A stretch of 64,000 bases of DNA from Gonatopus flavifemur (GCA_018340375.1 JAFFJZ010000001.1:47608001-47672000), one strand, 5' to 3'. Positions 33,012-45,712 are shown, counted from the stretch's first letter. Numbers and translations: made by a program. Notes: a model not told the origin generated them from the sequence alone.

Positions 33012-35454
33012 ATCAAATTAATTAAATACTTTATAAGGTACATTCATATCGATTTTTTTTTCATTTCTTTTATTCGACCCGACAGCATCGTTACGGATTC
33101 GAATTTCTTTACATTCGAGCGAGCAGAGACGGAAGGAGAAAGTATAAGGAGATTCCTCACGTAGTACCATTTTACATAGTCGAATGGATTTTACAGAGTT
33201 ACACGAGATTTCAGCAGACTGGTTTTCCCGCAGGAAGCGGCATTGGCGGCAACTACCCCGAACCGGTGATACACGGTCGTTCCGGCATGATGAAAAAAAA
33301 AAGAAAATAAAGGGTTACGTACGAGCGATTGGATTTTGAAGGAGTGAGAAAGAAACAAAATAAAATCAGAACGGTGTCATATGCGCCTGCTTGCATGATA
33401 AATGTAGCGATTTAAAATCGAGATTTCTCTTTTCGTGTGCACGCGTCTCGACGTTTGACTAATGGTCCCGCATTAACTATTGTAACATTATAGGAATGAG
33501 CACGGACGCCGTTGAAATTTTTTTGAAAAATACATTCACCCCGACAACAGATTAATATTTGCGCTATCTGCTTGACTGGGCTCGATAACCGAGTTATGAT
33601 TCTCTAATATATCGTATCTGCATTTGTTGGGTCGGGGTAGAAAATCGTGTTAACGAATGAATACGTAAACAGAGGCGTGAAAATTAGCGACAATTTTTTT
33701 TATCGTTGATTGATTTTTCAAGGTTCAGCAGCGGTGGTCGAGATAACGAATCGTGGTTCAGAGATGTGATAATTGAAGGAGTTAAAGGAGGAATGAAAGA
33801 GACCACCCTTAACGAAAAACATCGGCTTGACACCTATTGGAACTATTTAGCCTGCTTTGCTATTGTGAAGAAAAGGGTGGGCTTACTCTCGATGGATGGT
33901 GTTTTACCGAGCGTGAAAGATATCTATTCTCTGGGTCATAATAGTTGTCGTGTTCTTCGGTTCTAGCTCTTTTGTACTGGACAATACATCGTGAAACTAT
34001 CGTAGAAAGCAGAACAATCCTGGGAGAAAATGAATTTCTTTGAGTTCTTCGATGCTCGACGTAGCCTGCAAGATATCGAGGTTTTATCTCTTCAACGAGA
34101 CATCTCTTTCTCAAATTCTTTGTCTATTATATGTCGTAGTTGAATCGAGAACACGATAACTTTGTTTTTGAAATATAACAGAGTTTATTGGAATTTATTT
34201 GACCGATTATATTTTTTTGGTGGCATTTATCATATCTTGTTGATTTCTGCGAAATGAATTTTTCGATTTAGAGAAGAAAAATGTGAATTATTGTGAAATA
34301 ATTTTACATTCCAAGAAGAATCAGGTTTCCAGATTTATAAGAAACTTGTAGTTTTGCATTGTAAAGGAATGAACCTCCACAAAACAAATTTGGAAGTCAC
34401 GAAAATTGTGGATCCACTCCAGGAAATTCCACTCTTTGAAGCGAAAAGAATTTAGAGAATGAAGACAATATTTCATTACAACACGAAGAGGAGATTTCGA
34501 AACAAAGAATCCCAAAGTCCAACAATTTGAGATTTTATTACTAAATCTGTTATCCACCATATTCACAGGGATGAATTTATTCTCCATACACCGTATTATC
34601 ATCCGATATTCGATGAAATATACTCGAGGAATCAGATTGGAACTACTATTCAGCAGGAGGATGCGTTAAAAGAGATCGTGACTTCTGTTTGTTGGAATAT
34701 TAAAACAAGAGCGAAACCTCTATAACTGTCGAAGAAAGCAAGGGGATAAGAGAAACAGAGTCCCGTAACGGCAGGTTTCAGTGCAGATGGAGACTGGGCG
34801 GAGAACAAATGGAAACCTCGTGACAGAATGATAATAATCCCTTGAGCGTTTTCTTTCATTTCGCTTTATTATCATATTATTAAAAAAATCTCCGTGAAAT
34901 CGTTTAAGCGCCGCGTGCCGTGTGGTCCGCCATTGTCCTCTAATTTAATAATATTGAGCGCGAACTTTTCGAGGGGTGGTTCGATATAGAAGAAGGAGAA
35001 TAAAGGGAAAGATGTGCCCCAGCGATTATCTACGAGTTCGAATATTTTGTTTTATTGCTGCATATGTATATTCGTACGATATTCATTTTCATCGTATTAC
35101 TTACGAATGTCCATGGTTTATTGCGTCGTGGTAATTTAATGCACGATGATTCGTATATAAATTCATTGCCTTGAATACGAGGTTTTTAATATCTTGAATT
35201 TTGTACCGTATTCTATGAGATTGTAATTCAATTCCTGACAAAGAATTCTTATAAAACTAGAATACTTGAGATTAGAAATTATTTCACAGTGTCAACTGTT
35301 TGAAGTGTTTTTTTGTAAGGTGATTAGGAATAGAAAGAGTGAAGTTGAGTAAAGTTTTAGAATTCTTAAGGGTGGAAATGCATGTAAACGTATCGTTTTT
35401 TAAGGATGTATTACGAAAAATTGGCTGAGGATCCATTAATTGAATAATGCACAT
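33012..35454. other. Low-repeat stretch with one candidate exon
   Basis: No complete gene. GC-richer patches lie at 33070-33300 and 34900-34990. The former contains the candidate exon described separately. Short ORFs on both strands (33706-33966, 33860-34114, 34321-34602) have no recognised motif. Confidence 0.3.
33234..33310 (+). CDS. Possible small terminal coding exon
   Basis: The acceptor TTTTCCCGCAG precedes a reading frame encoding SGIGGNYPEPVIHGRSGMM, then a lysine/arginine run and a TAA stop. Third codon positions are strikingly GC-rich for this AT-rich region, which is a coding-like sign. I do not recognise the peptide, and no matching upstream exon is identified. Confidence 0.25.
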
Positions 35455-35945
35455 TTTGAAAACTACGTTTCAAACTATCTTTATAACTTTGTTGAGACAA
35501 AAATATTTCAAAATGGCAGAGCTACAGCTGCTAGAAATTGGTCCCTCGTTTTTGCGCCGTGCAGCCTACAGACGTCAATTTTTGTCTAAAATCTAAAAAC
35601 CAAAATTCTATCGTTAGAATATGTGAAAACGCAGAACTTGACGGAGTCAAAACAAATGAAGATGAGAAATTGAAAATTTAGAAGCATTTTAAAAAAGTAC
35701 ACTTTTGTTTTTAATCTAAAAATTGAAAATAGCAATGTCAATAAATTTTATTTCTTGTTTTTCCCTCCGTCAAGTTGTGCATTTTTAAAATACTTCAACG
35801 ATAGAATTTTGGTTTTTTGATCTTAGCTCAAAATTGAGACCTGTAGGCTGCACGGCGCAAAAACGAGGTACCAACTCGTAGCTCCGCCATTTTGGAATAT
35901 TTTTATCCCAAAAAAATTGTAAAGATAGTTCTGAACCTATATTTT
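35455..35945. mobile_element. Long palindromic element around CGCCGTGCAGCCTACAG
   Basis: Arms of about 190 bp share CTCGTTTTTGCGCCGTGCAG, AAAATGGCAGAGCTAC-type and CCAAAATTCTATCGTT motifs in opposite orientation. It is noncoding. Confidence 0.78.
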
Positions 35946-35962
35946 AAGGTGTGACATTTTCA

Positions 35963-36119
35963 AGGATCAATCTTCAACCCTTCATCTACTGCTGTACATC
36001 ACCCGAATTTTGAATTTCGAAGAAACATTTTTCTCTCAGTCGGTAACACAAACTTTTTTTCGCAATTCGAAATTCGGGTGTTGTACAGCAGTAGATAAAG
36101 GATTGAAGATTGATTCCTG
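35963..36119. mobile_element. 157-bp palindromic element
   Basis: AGGATCAATCTTCAACCC and CTACTGCTGTACATCACCC at the left mirror GGGTGTTGTACAGCAGTAG and TGAAGATTGATTCCT at the right. It directly abuts the preceding element. Confidence 0.78.
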
Positions 36120-36989
36120 AGAATTTCATACTTCTTTATGAATTCAGTGCAGAGTATTTTTGCCGAGAAAATGTTTACTCAGTCGGTACTCTTGTATGGC
36201 GGGTTGCATCTGCAGGGATTGCTAGTATCCCCTTAATGATCATGGAGTCCTCCAAGGAATGAATAGAAATTTGCTACGTACTTTCTGATCAACTAAGCAA
36301 TAAATACAAATTTCCAAATGATCCTGAATCTATCAGCGGATTCATAACAACTGATTCGTTTGGGCAGTGATTTTCAAGCCCAGGAATGCTTCAATGGTTT
36401 TTCTTTCTTCACTGCGGTTTCCCTTATTACAACCTAAAACCAACCCGAGAAATACTGAGTAATGCTGGAGCTTAAGAACCTTCGCCTAAATGAATTCGTT
36501 GGTAGTTTCAAATTCATAATTTCCAATCCACAGGGATGAATTACATTGCTAAAATTGCGCTTTGAATATGAAATTGGAACTGCGAATGATTCCTAAGAAT
36601 CATGCAAACGATTATAAACACATTAATCTACAAATGTCAATAATTTTAATAACTTATTTTCTCTTGTTTAGAAGTATGTTTTGGGCTTTGGATTTATATT
36701 TAGAGCCAAATCCTAGCAGTGCACTTCCCTGTTGAAAATATTCCATAAAATCTCATTGACGAATGGGAAATTGAATGGGTTTCGATGGAATTCAATGGTA
36801 TTCAATCAGAACTCTGGATACTTTTGATGGGATTTTATGGAATACTTACACCAGGGTTTGTTGCTATATATTCGAAATTTGTAATCGTTGCTTCGTCATT
36901 GAAAAACTACGTAGCAAAATTTTATCCGTTTTCCACTGCTCCATGACCCTTAAGGGATTTATCATTCGAGATAAATAGAATGAACACAC

Positions 36990-37185
36990 GGAAGAAAAAG
37001 TCAGAAGAAATAACTATTTAAATTGTAAGCGCATATGGACCAATTTTTTTCGTTAGAATTACAAATTTATCAATTGATTTAACCGATTTTGAATAATTAT
37101 TTTTTAAAATTAATTGAATCAATTAAAAAAATGCAGCCCATATGTGGTTACAAGAATAGTTATTTTAACTAATTTTTCTTTTCGA
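36990..37185. mobile_element. Palindromic element with AAGAAATAACTATTT arms
   Basis: GAAATAACTATTTAAATTGT and GCGCATATGG are mirrored by CCATATGTGG and AATAGTTATTTTAACT. CACGGAAGAAAAA lies at the left edge, akin to the CACGGAAAAA terminal group. Confidence 0.6.
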
Positions 37186-37284
37186 GCAGAACTTGGTATT
37201 CGAATGATAAAATTTCTCTTAGCGATCCGCTAACAAAGGAATCATCGCATTATTTTTTATAAGAATTGCGCACTGTTACAAGAA

Positions 37285-37612
37285 AATTAAGGACACTAAA
37301 GCATCAGGAGGAGCGGGTCAAATTTTGTGTCAACTTTTTTCTCAAAATTACTTGATGAAATTGAATTTAAAATCGATAGTAATCCAGTACATGACAGTGA
37401 ATTACACAAAATTTTTGTCAGTCGGAGGTTATTACTTTCAAAATCCTTTTATACTCGCTAGAAAATCAGAAAAAGACTGAAATGTAACTTTGGAGTCTAA
37501 ATCCTGGTCGTGGATTTTATTATTATCCATAGAAAATTTCCGTTAAACGCATAATTTATGAAAAAGGCGCGGAATTTAGCTTGCTTTTGTTGGTACTCGA
37601 GTACCCTTGATA
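37285..37612. mobile_element. AATTAAGGACACT palindrome, copy 2
   Basis: Second copy of the 24502-24869 family: AATTAAGGACACTAAAGCATC at the left, GTACTCGAGTACCCTTGAT at the right, with GATGAAATTGAATTTAAAATC shared. Confidence 0.75.
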
Positions 37613-38082
37613 CCAAAATTGTACAAAGTCTGACTGAATATGGCTGCGTTTGACTTGAAAACTCGACTGAAATTCAATCTTTTCCATTGTGACATTGTGG
37701 CATTTGTTTTTGATGCTTAGTTTCAGCTAAAACAGGGCCAGTTTTGGCTGCATCTCAAAATAAGCCGATACTCAGGTTGAAAGTGAGTTTAACTTCTTTT
37801 TGTGGATTTGATGGAATCGTATATACATCGATTTTGAAAATAGAGGAAAAATTGGGCGAAAGTCGACACAAATCTGGAACAAAATTTCAACACAGCGTAA
37901 TTCTAACAGTGTAATATATCTTACAAGGCATATTTTGAATACAAGATTATTCTGGTGTTAAAACCCACGAAAGCGATGTGAATTGTTCATTCGTACAGGA
38001 TATCATATTATTTTGAACAGATATAACATTAGAGGATGATTCGTATTATTCATTTTTGAAGATATCCGTTGTATTTTTAGCA

Positions 38083-38169
38083 CCAGGTGCACGCGGAGCT
38101 TGCAAAATCGTTTTATGTCGACAAGATTGGCATGAACTGCATCAAGCAGACCTTCTTCCGAGGATAAAT
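38083..38169 (+). CDS. Possible small terminal coding exon
   Basis: A good acceptor (TTGTATTTTTAG) opens a frame reading HQVHAELAKSFYVDKIGMN, then CIKQTFFRG and TAA. That stop overlaps an ATAAATAAA stretch which could act as a poly(A) signal. Third positions are mostly G or C, unlike the surroundings. The rest of the GC-rich patch, to about 38290, is open in another frame too. I do not recognise the peptide. Confidence 0.3.
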
Positions 38170-38689
38170 AAAAGCGCAACGACAACGGTGGCGCGAGCAG
38201 AACGAATCGACGTCATTAGCGGTGATCGATTTAGGTCCAGGCGCAACAACGAGTGCATCCGTCTACGGGAATCTGGTGATAAATAGATCCTTCCATCTTT
38301 CTTGATTTTTTTCAAAGTCACGCAAATGTATACGTTTGTTGTTCGCGCATCAAGCGTTTTGCATATAAAGGATCTATAAAGAACTCCCTGGCAATATTAA
38401 AGTCACATTTGCTCGTTCGTAATTCTCAATGCAAAGCCCTTCACGCCTTTTCACCCTTAGCGACAGTCTTTACGTGTGACCACTGTGGGTGCCGTGAAAT
38501 CGTCACGGTGGTGTTACAGAGTTGTATAAAACCTTGACCAAAGGACATCGAGTACAGGACAAATCAGAGGATAAGTTGATCAAAGTCATGAAATTACACT
38601 TCTAAAAGATAATGTTGTGGCAGCTACTGCTTTTCAGAAAATTTGGCAGTAGCCAGTTGATTTTTAGTTCTTTGATTTATTATCATGAA

Positions 38690-38934
38690 CTGGAAAGAAT
38701 ATTTATTTGTTTTCTCTCTCCATAAAATATTTATTTGCAGAAATTAAATATTCGATTGGTTGCAAAAATTGATTACTTGCGGCTGATAAATTATTGATTT
38801 AGTAGACCAATTTATTTGGGGCAAGCATTCCATGATTTGATTTGATTCGATATTTCATTAATTCCAAAGAATATGTTATCGAGAGAGGACAAATACACTA
38901 TTTATCTGGTTGAAAGAATGTTTTTTCTCAGTGT
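38690..38934. mobile_element. Palindromic element, TTTGTTTTCTCTCTCCATAA family, copy 1
   Basis: Inverted arms hold TTCTCTCTCCATAAAATAT-like sequence at the left and TATGTTATCGAGAGAGGACAAA at the right. It provides the uninterrupted reference (ATTAATGAAATATCGAATC on the minus strand) for the copy at 44702-45347. Confidence 0.6.
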
Positions 38935-39143
38935 AAAAACAGTTGTCTTGATTCCATATTCCTTGTCTCATACATAACAAAAAATATATTTGTTTCTGTT
39001 CCGAATACAAGTGCTTTGAATCGAAGATCTTCTTTCAGGGCACTTTACATCAAATTCAGCTAATCTTCAAATTCGCATTTTGTGTACATTTCATACCCTT
39101 TGTAAAATATTGTGCACTCTAAAAATTTGACTTAGAGAATTTA

Positions 39144-39303
39144 CCCTGCTCAAAGAATCTCATTGAACCGATTGATTCTCATTGATTTCGATGCAGAAAA
39201 CTGATTCAAACGCATTAAGAATCAATTTTTAATGGGTTTGAATCGGTTTTCTGCATCGGAATCAATGAGAATCAATCGGTTCGATGAGATTCTTTATACA
39301 GGG
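39144..39303. mobile_element. 160-bp palindromic MITE, CCCTG termini, TA duplication
   Basis: CCCTGCTCAAAGAATCTC and its near reverse complement bound the unit. TA flanks both ends (39142-39143 and 39304-39305). GATTCTCATTGATTC and TCTGCATCG are in both arms. It is a relative of the 26993-27199 family by internal sequence. Confidence 0.82.
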
Positions 39304-39529
39304 TATGTATCAACTACACACAAATACCACGGAATTTTTATCTGACAGATAATGTCACAGAGTTTATATTAGAACTGATTTTAGCCCCAGTCTTAGGTTA
39401 TATATCACTTTCATTCAAAATATATAAAAATTCGATATAAATTCTATAAAAATTTGCGGAACCAGATACTTTTTCATCAATTTTCACCATTCTACACGGA
39501 GTGTAGACTTTTTCAGTGTAGAGTGTCCA

Positions 39530-39830
39530 CGGAGTGTGGACACAACTTTCCAAAAGTCGCGTATGAAATTTCACAAAGTGAATAATAGGATATTGAAATT
39601 TTGTTATTGTCTTTGTAAAATTTCACGCGCGACTTTTGGAAAGTTCATATGTTTCTCTATTCTTTATTAAGTCTTGATAATTTTTCATTGTTTTTCGAAT
39701 ACAATTCCACAAAAAAGTGGACCGTTTTATCTGTATTATGCATTTAAGAAATACTCTTAGATTTTAAGAAATATTCTCCAATTGTTATCAAAGATTACTA
39801 TATTTTCGGCCTGCATTTTTCTCTGTGTAC
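39530..39830. mobile_element. CTTTCCAAAAGTCGCG element, copy 1
   Basis: A small inverted repeat (AACTTTCCAAAAGTCGCG / CGCGACTTTTGGAAAGTT) is followed by AAGAAATACTC and AGATTTTAAGAAATATTCTCC, shared with 47566-47899. The left boundary is uncertain. Confidence 0.55.
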
Positions 39831-39899
39831 TAGAAATATTTCATATAAGTCTTGCACGTAAACGGGCAATATTCTGGACATATTTGAGAAAATATATCC

Positions 39900-41373
39900 T
39901 ACATGGAACATGTTGTTTTTGAACCTTCATGTTTTGATAAATCACATACATCTATATGAATAGGTATCCAATATCGATTGCATAGATTATAATATTTTTG
40001 GGGAATCAGGATACATATATTCCATGTTATTATTATTACTAACTTGCGTATATACGTACGCGCACACCAATCGTGGACGATTTGATTGAAATGGAAATAG
40101 AAAAACGTCAAAGAGTACTAAACGTATCCCTGTAAACGGTTGCCGAGTGAATGGACTTATGCAACGAGACGAAAGTGGATGACAGATTGTCTATCCGTCT
40201 GGGAATATGCTGTATCAAATGTACGATGATAGATCGTATAAAGACCATCTATCGTCGATTCGTATCTTTATACGTAGAAACGATAGTTGCATGAATCATT
40301 GATTAAGACATTCTTTGTCATCGCAAGGAACATTGAATTTGATTATTTATTCCCTGATTTCAGAATTATCGATCTAGCGTGTTGAATGTTTGAAAAGTCG
40401 GAAGTCAATCGACGTGATGAATTTATTTGTAATTTCAAGTTACACAATGAACGAACGTTATAAAAGAATGATATTGTATAGAGGTATCGATTTGACTTGA
40501 CGTCAGATGGTGAAAGTGAGATTTTTTTTTCTTTTTCATAATCGAAACATCATTCCGTCATCATGGATTCAGTGGTATCGAGGAAAACGGAACAGGATAT
40601 AACAAACGATTCAGAAATCCACGAGTCATCTCCTGTCACACGATCGGGATCACTTTTCACAGCGTGGTTCTTCGATCTTCGGTTAAATCGAAGGGTCCAT
40701 CATCTCGTGCGAGAAGGGTGAGCGGTGTACCCATACGATAAAGGGACGTGAGTTTGTTCCTCACTTAACTTTTCTCTCCTTCTCCGTCAAACCCAACAAT
40801 TAGTCGTCTGCTTATGTCCATGATTAATGGATATCAACGAGTGCAGCAGGCGTGTTGAGATTTCGAAAGGGAAAGGTTACATCGGAAAGAGTTTGAGTGC
40901 GGTGCTAGTATTCCATTAGGTACCATTATATTCATCGCTCATGATACATGATTTTACTGAGGTGTTGTCCCTAATTTGTTCGAATGTGTGACATGAACTT
41001 TGAAGAAATATCATCCTTTATCTTTGAAGTAGTATCTTACAATTCTGTTGGACTAGGAATCGGTCTCAATCGTGAAAAAATATTCATTTCTCTTTCAAAT
41101 TCAATATCTCTTTGATTATTCAATTGATTCAAAGAGCGTCGAGCATCAAAATAAATCCAAGATATTCTACAGAAATTTTTTGCGTGAATCCCCACAATCG
41201 ACTGCTTGAACTGCAAATATGAGTTTCAGTCTTTTACTGCACTGCGAAAAAGGATTAGTAAAGTGAACGAAAACGTAGTTGACTTAACTACGCCAGGAGG
41301 TTAAATACGTTTAAGAACTCTGGAAGTTGCATTGAATCATTCCCCAGGTTGGCCGACTCTGTTGAGTCAACTG
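39900..41373. other. Interval with nothing recognisable
   Basis: Mostly unique-looking AT-rich DNA with a few GC-richer patches (about 40060-40280 and 40640-40900). I see no exon, RNA gene or clear inverted repeat. Confidence 0.4.
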
Positions 41374-42632
41374 CCCCAATGAAAAAATTTCTCTTCAAAA
41401 CTTCAACAATTTCTCTGCAAAACTTCATTATCGCAATTCTTAGAGAAAGAAAGGATTGTTTCAACAGATTTATCTTCCAAAACTCTGTGAAATTCTGCAT
41501 ATTTCTGAAAATTTCTATTGCCAGTAAAGGTTTCTCTGTACATTTCCAACTTCTTGGTCAAAGTTGTTTTGTTGAGAAATGTTGAATTTTCTCAAGATTT
41601 TTCTACTCGATAAATGGTGGAAACATTTGACGAGGAAAGGAATTTTCTCCACGAATTCATACATTTCTCTGCAAACTACAATTGCAGAAAAAAATTTGAA
41701 TTTTCTCTTTATTTGTCTATTCCAAGAATATTACGGCTTGTGGCGGAGGGTTTAGTTTTCTATACAAATTCATACATTTTTCTCAAATCGCATTTGCGGA
41801 GATAAAGTGAATTTTTTCAAATTTTTCAATCGACTCAAAAAAACTTAAGTAAAATTCACTAGTAGGCCTCGAAAAAACCTTTCTCCCACGACCCACTCAT
41901 TTTTCCTTTCGGAGGATTCTGAATCGATTAGTCTATATCTGACGGTAACGAATTTTTTAAAATTTTCTATCGATTTGACCCAGCACTTGGAAAAATTTAC
42001 AAGTTGAGGTCAGAAAAATCCCCTCTCCCACGACCTATTCATTTTTCGTTTCAGAAGATTCTGAATTGATTGGTCTATACCTCACGAAAACGAATTTTTC
42101 AAAATTTTCCATTGCGATGATTCCCATAAGTGGTACTTTAAGATTACCGTAGTCATCTCGGAGATCCGCTGATGTGATAGAGGCTTTGCTTCTCACTCGC
42201 AGGACCCGGGTTCAATCCTCCCTGAGGAAACTTCCTAAAAATGGCCTTTCAATGTGGTGTCTCTTCCGTAATGTCATTCCAGTCGAACTGGAAGGAGATT
42301 TGTACAGATAAACTCTGAACAAAAATTTTTTTTCTCAAGCAAAAGTGAATAGATAAAACAGAAATTTGTAGAGTAATGCAGAAATATGCAGAGAAGTATT
42401 TAATGTAATATGGAGATTTGGCGAGTTTTGTACGAGTTTTGTGGAGAAATTCATCAAATATAACGAAGATTGGAAGAATTATGTACAATTTTGCAGAGTA
42501 ATGCAGAAATTTGTAGAGTAATATTTATGGTTAAAAATTCTGCAAATTTCTCAAAGCATCTGAAATCTGATAGTTATGTAGAAAAATCTGAAGAGTTTTG
42601 AAGAATTTTGAAGAGAAATATTTTTATTGGGG
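41374..42632. mobile_element. CCCCAATA element with tRNA-like core, copy 2 (opposite orientation)
   Basis: 1259 bp, CCCCAATGAAAAAATTTCTC to GAAATATTTTTATTGGGG, followed by TA (left flank TG). It is the reverse orientation of copies 1 and 3, and the tRNA-like part reads on the + strand at 42153-42228. Confidence 0.85.
42153..42228 (+). other. tRNA-Glu-like segment in CCCCAATA copy 2
   Basis: Same D-arm-like, CTC-anticodon-like and B-box blocks as in the other two copies, with a few substitutions. Confidence 0.6.
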
Positions 42633-43313
42633 TACGTGGATGATTGGGATAATGAAAAATAGTTTCCGTCAAGTATTCATATACATTTGAAACAAAATAA
42701 CGAAGCATAAATTGCCTGCGAGGTTGGCTCAACTACGTGAGATTTTGAATTAAACTTCTTCTGTGATTTGTTGACGTTGACACACATTGGTTCGTAAAAT
42801 CAAGTGATATGTTTGAGACAATGAAAGGTGGCGTAGTTGAGTCTACAATTTCCAAGTAATTTCAACTAAAAATTCGTTGATTCATTCATAAATTCTTCAA
42901 CTACGCGTGGTAGTTAATGGTACTTTTATTTTTCTCTCAGTGTGATATCCAGTGCTTGTGGATGAATTTGAAGAATAAGAAACTTCAAATTTCAATGACT
43001 TTTCATAAGTTTGTTTGCTAAAATATACACATTGTGAAGAAACCTGAATTTATATTTAAAGCCAAATCTAAAGGATATGCATTCAATTATTATGGATTAA
43101 TTTTAAATTTATATTACACCGTTAAAAAAAAACTGGAAATTTACTGCGACTTGGAAATGGAAAATTTCAGTCAATTCATTCTCCAGTGCAGTTGCTGAAA
43201 TTTGACGGATTTTGCGCTGCGAAATTCCAATAAATGTGTTGGAATATTCCAGCAAATATACTGAGATTTTTAGTCCAGTGTACACAAAAAAAATAGAGAA
43301 AATTACCTTTCAG

Positions 43314-43471
43314 GATGACAATGCATCGCTTCGAGTGTTTTTTACAAAATATATTGTGTCGAATAGTTCACATCATAAGAGAAAAATCGATTTTTGTCTT
43401 ACAATTTTAATTATTTAACAATATATTTTGTAAAAATTGCCATTCAAAGACTCGAAGCGACGCATTGTCAT
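43314..43471. mobile_element. 158-bp palindrome
   Basis: ATGACAATGCATCGCTTCGAG is mirrored by CTCGAAGCGACGCATTGTCAT, and TTTTACAAAATATATTGT by its reverse complement. Confidence 0.75.
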
Positions 43472-44701
43472 ACTACAACCCGTTCTAAGAATCTCTGAAT
43501 GTTCATAGAATAAACACAGAACTTCAACGAACTTTCTCAGCATTTCTAACCTGTTGTACTTGGAAAACTAAATTTCTCAATTTCCTGTTTTCCATGTACT
43601 GGTTAATGACTTTCAGTGAGAATATTGAAATTGTCCAGCAAACATTTTCTACAGAGTGATTATGTAATTTATGAGAGAAGTTGGCGCAAAATTTTCAACT
43701 CGTTTCCTGATCTTTCATACATTGAAAATGAGATTCGCTATCTCTTAACCCGTGTAAGAATTCATGTTGTCGATGACCGCGCGTAACCGAACATGAACAA
43801 TTCAGTAACACGCGTTTTATTGAAAGAGAAATCTCGTCAACGTAACTGACACTTTCTTACCATTCAATGGATGCAAATTTACGCAGCAAACTCTTTCGTT
43901 GACTCTTTTGTATCGTGTGTACGTGTAATGACACGCGGTGTACGATCATAACATTCTGAATGCACGAATGAATAATAGAAAAACCTGAATAGGGTCGGAG
44001 GTAGGATCCGAAGAGAAATTTAAAACAAACGAAAAGGGGTGGAGAAATGAAAAATACTTTGGTACAAGATGATAATAAATACTATAAGATAGCAAAGTTT
44101 GGTTCATCAAATTTGTTTCGTATGGATCTAGGAAAATATTGAGACTTATTCGAGTATAAATCACGTAAAGCTGACAACTCTATGACAGCTATACTTAAAT
44201 CATGCGGTTTTTTCCCATAGGGACTATTTGAGTAGATTAGTCCTCCCATGAGTGTGCTTTAATCCTGTTAAAATGTTTACTAACCGGGTCTCCGAGCGAT
44301 TGAAGAGAAAGAAAGAGAGAGAATACAGATGTCCTCTTTTAGATACAGTTTGTATACAAAGATGTTCGGTTATATTTGCACAGGTTCGTCAAACATTGGA
44401 GTGTGCCTTTTAGCAACCCTGATGCGTAGAGACTAAACGCTATGTCACGGGGATTATATTTTAACATAATGTCTGTCTGTGGAAAAGAATTCAAGGGATC
44501 GCATGAATCCAATGTCTGGGCGATCGCGTTTTATGTGTTTTTATCATGTTGGAGAAAACCCACCATGAAGGAAATATATTTAACTCAAATGACGTTGAAA
44601 ATCAAAAATAAGTATGTGGAATCACGCTTAGCCAGGAAGTAGGCAATTAATTCACGAAATTCACGTCGATTTTGTGTCCGAGTACAAGAGTCCGCTATCC
44701 A

Positions 44702-45347
44702 CACTGAAAAAAAAATTTCTTCCAGCCAAATAAATAGTTCATTTGTCCTCTCTCTATAAAATATTTCTCAGGATTAATGAAATCCCAATCAGAAAAAACG
44801 GAAGTATGCCAATGTTGACAACAGGCGGAGTACAGTGCCAGTATTGGGCCCCCAAGAGTCGGCTAGCACGTACCCAGTATGGAAAAGCGTTATCATTTCG
44901 GACAAATGCCAGTACTGCTGCAGTACAGACCACCAGTACCCCGCCAGTCTTAGCCGGTACTGGCGCAGTACAGCGCTAGTTGTGAAATTCTGATTGGGCG
45001 TATTGCGCCGGTACTGAAGACCATTACCGATTACCAGTACTGTGCCAGTACCAAGTACCCAGTACGGAAAAGCGTTATCATTTCGGACAAATGCCAATAC
45101 TGCTGCAGTGCAGACCGCCAGTACCCCGCCAGTGTTAGCCGGTACTGGCGCAGTACTGCGCCAGTTGTTAAATTCTGATTGGGATATTAATTCGAATCAA
45201 ATAATGGAATGCTTGGTCCGAATAAATTTGTCCTCTAAATAAATAATTTATTCGCCACAAGTAATCAATTTTTGCAACCAATTGAATATTTCATTCCTAC
45301 AAAGAAATATGTTATGGAGAGAGGACAAATAAATATTTTTTCCAGTG
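44702..45347. mobile_element. CACTGAAAAA element split by a tandem-repeat element
   Basis: Ends CACTGAAAAAAA and TTTTTTCCAGTG. The arms share the TTTGTCCTCTCTC / GAGAGAGGACAAA block with 38690-38934. The 44784-45183 element has inserted where the uninterrupted relative reads AATGAAATATCGAATC. Confidence 0.7.
44784..45183. mobile_element. CCCAATCAGAA element with an internal tandem duplication
   Basis: Inverted ends CCCAATCAGAA and TTCTGATTGGG. The interior holds two direct repeats (about 44870-44975 and 45055-45170) sharing CCCAGTA, GGAAAAGCGTTATCATTTCG and GTACCCCGCCAGT. Self-complementary GCCAGTACTG occurs again and again. GC content is much higher than the flanks. Confidence 0.8.
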
Positions 45348-45498
45348 CGAGAATGGGAATACGCGGTGTGCATAATTGAGAAATAATACGAAATATTTCA
45401 CGCCAAATAACAAAGAATGTAAAAAAATGTGCGTATTGGATGACTGAATGGTTCACGAATTTCTACATTTTTTTACGATGGTTATTAAATTTTAATAT

Positions 45499-45712
45499 AC
45501 AGAAAAAAGTATATCTCTGACTCTAAGAAATTATTATTTGAATAGATATTTCTTTGACAGACATAAATATTTTTTTCATTTAAACAGATTTGATATTTCG
45601 TCTTCCTTGCAAATAAAAAATTTGTTTGCGTCAAATAAATATTTATTTTTTTTGAAGGAATATCTATTTAGATCTATTCAAATAACAATTTCTTAGATTC
45701 TTTTTTTCTGTG
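45499..45712. mobile_element. ACAGAAAAAA palindrome
   Basis: ACAGAAAAAAGTAT at the left and TTTTTTTCTGTG at the right; AAGAAATTATTATTTGAATAG is mirrored by CTATTCAAATAACAATTTCTT. Confidence 0.65.

Noticed and set aside
38056..38286. 76-codon ORF over the GC-rich patch at 38.1 kb
   Set aside because: Its composition (Arg/Ala-rich mixture) and poor third-position bias make the shorter neighbouring frame the better candidate.
42153..42228. Functional tRNA-Glu gene
   Set aside because: The acceptor stem and part of the T stem do not pair, and the block recurs within a transposon family; called a tRNA-like relic instead.
44742..45242. ORFs of 66-102 codons in the GCCAGTACTG element
   Set aside because: They are produced by the tandem repeats (repeated SFRTNA-type peptides in both copies and on both strands).
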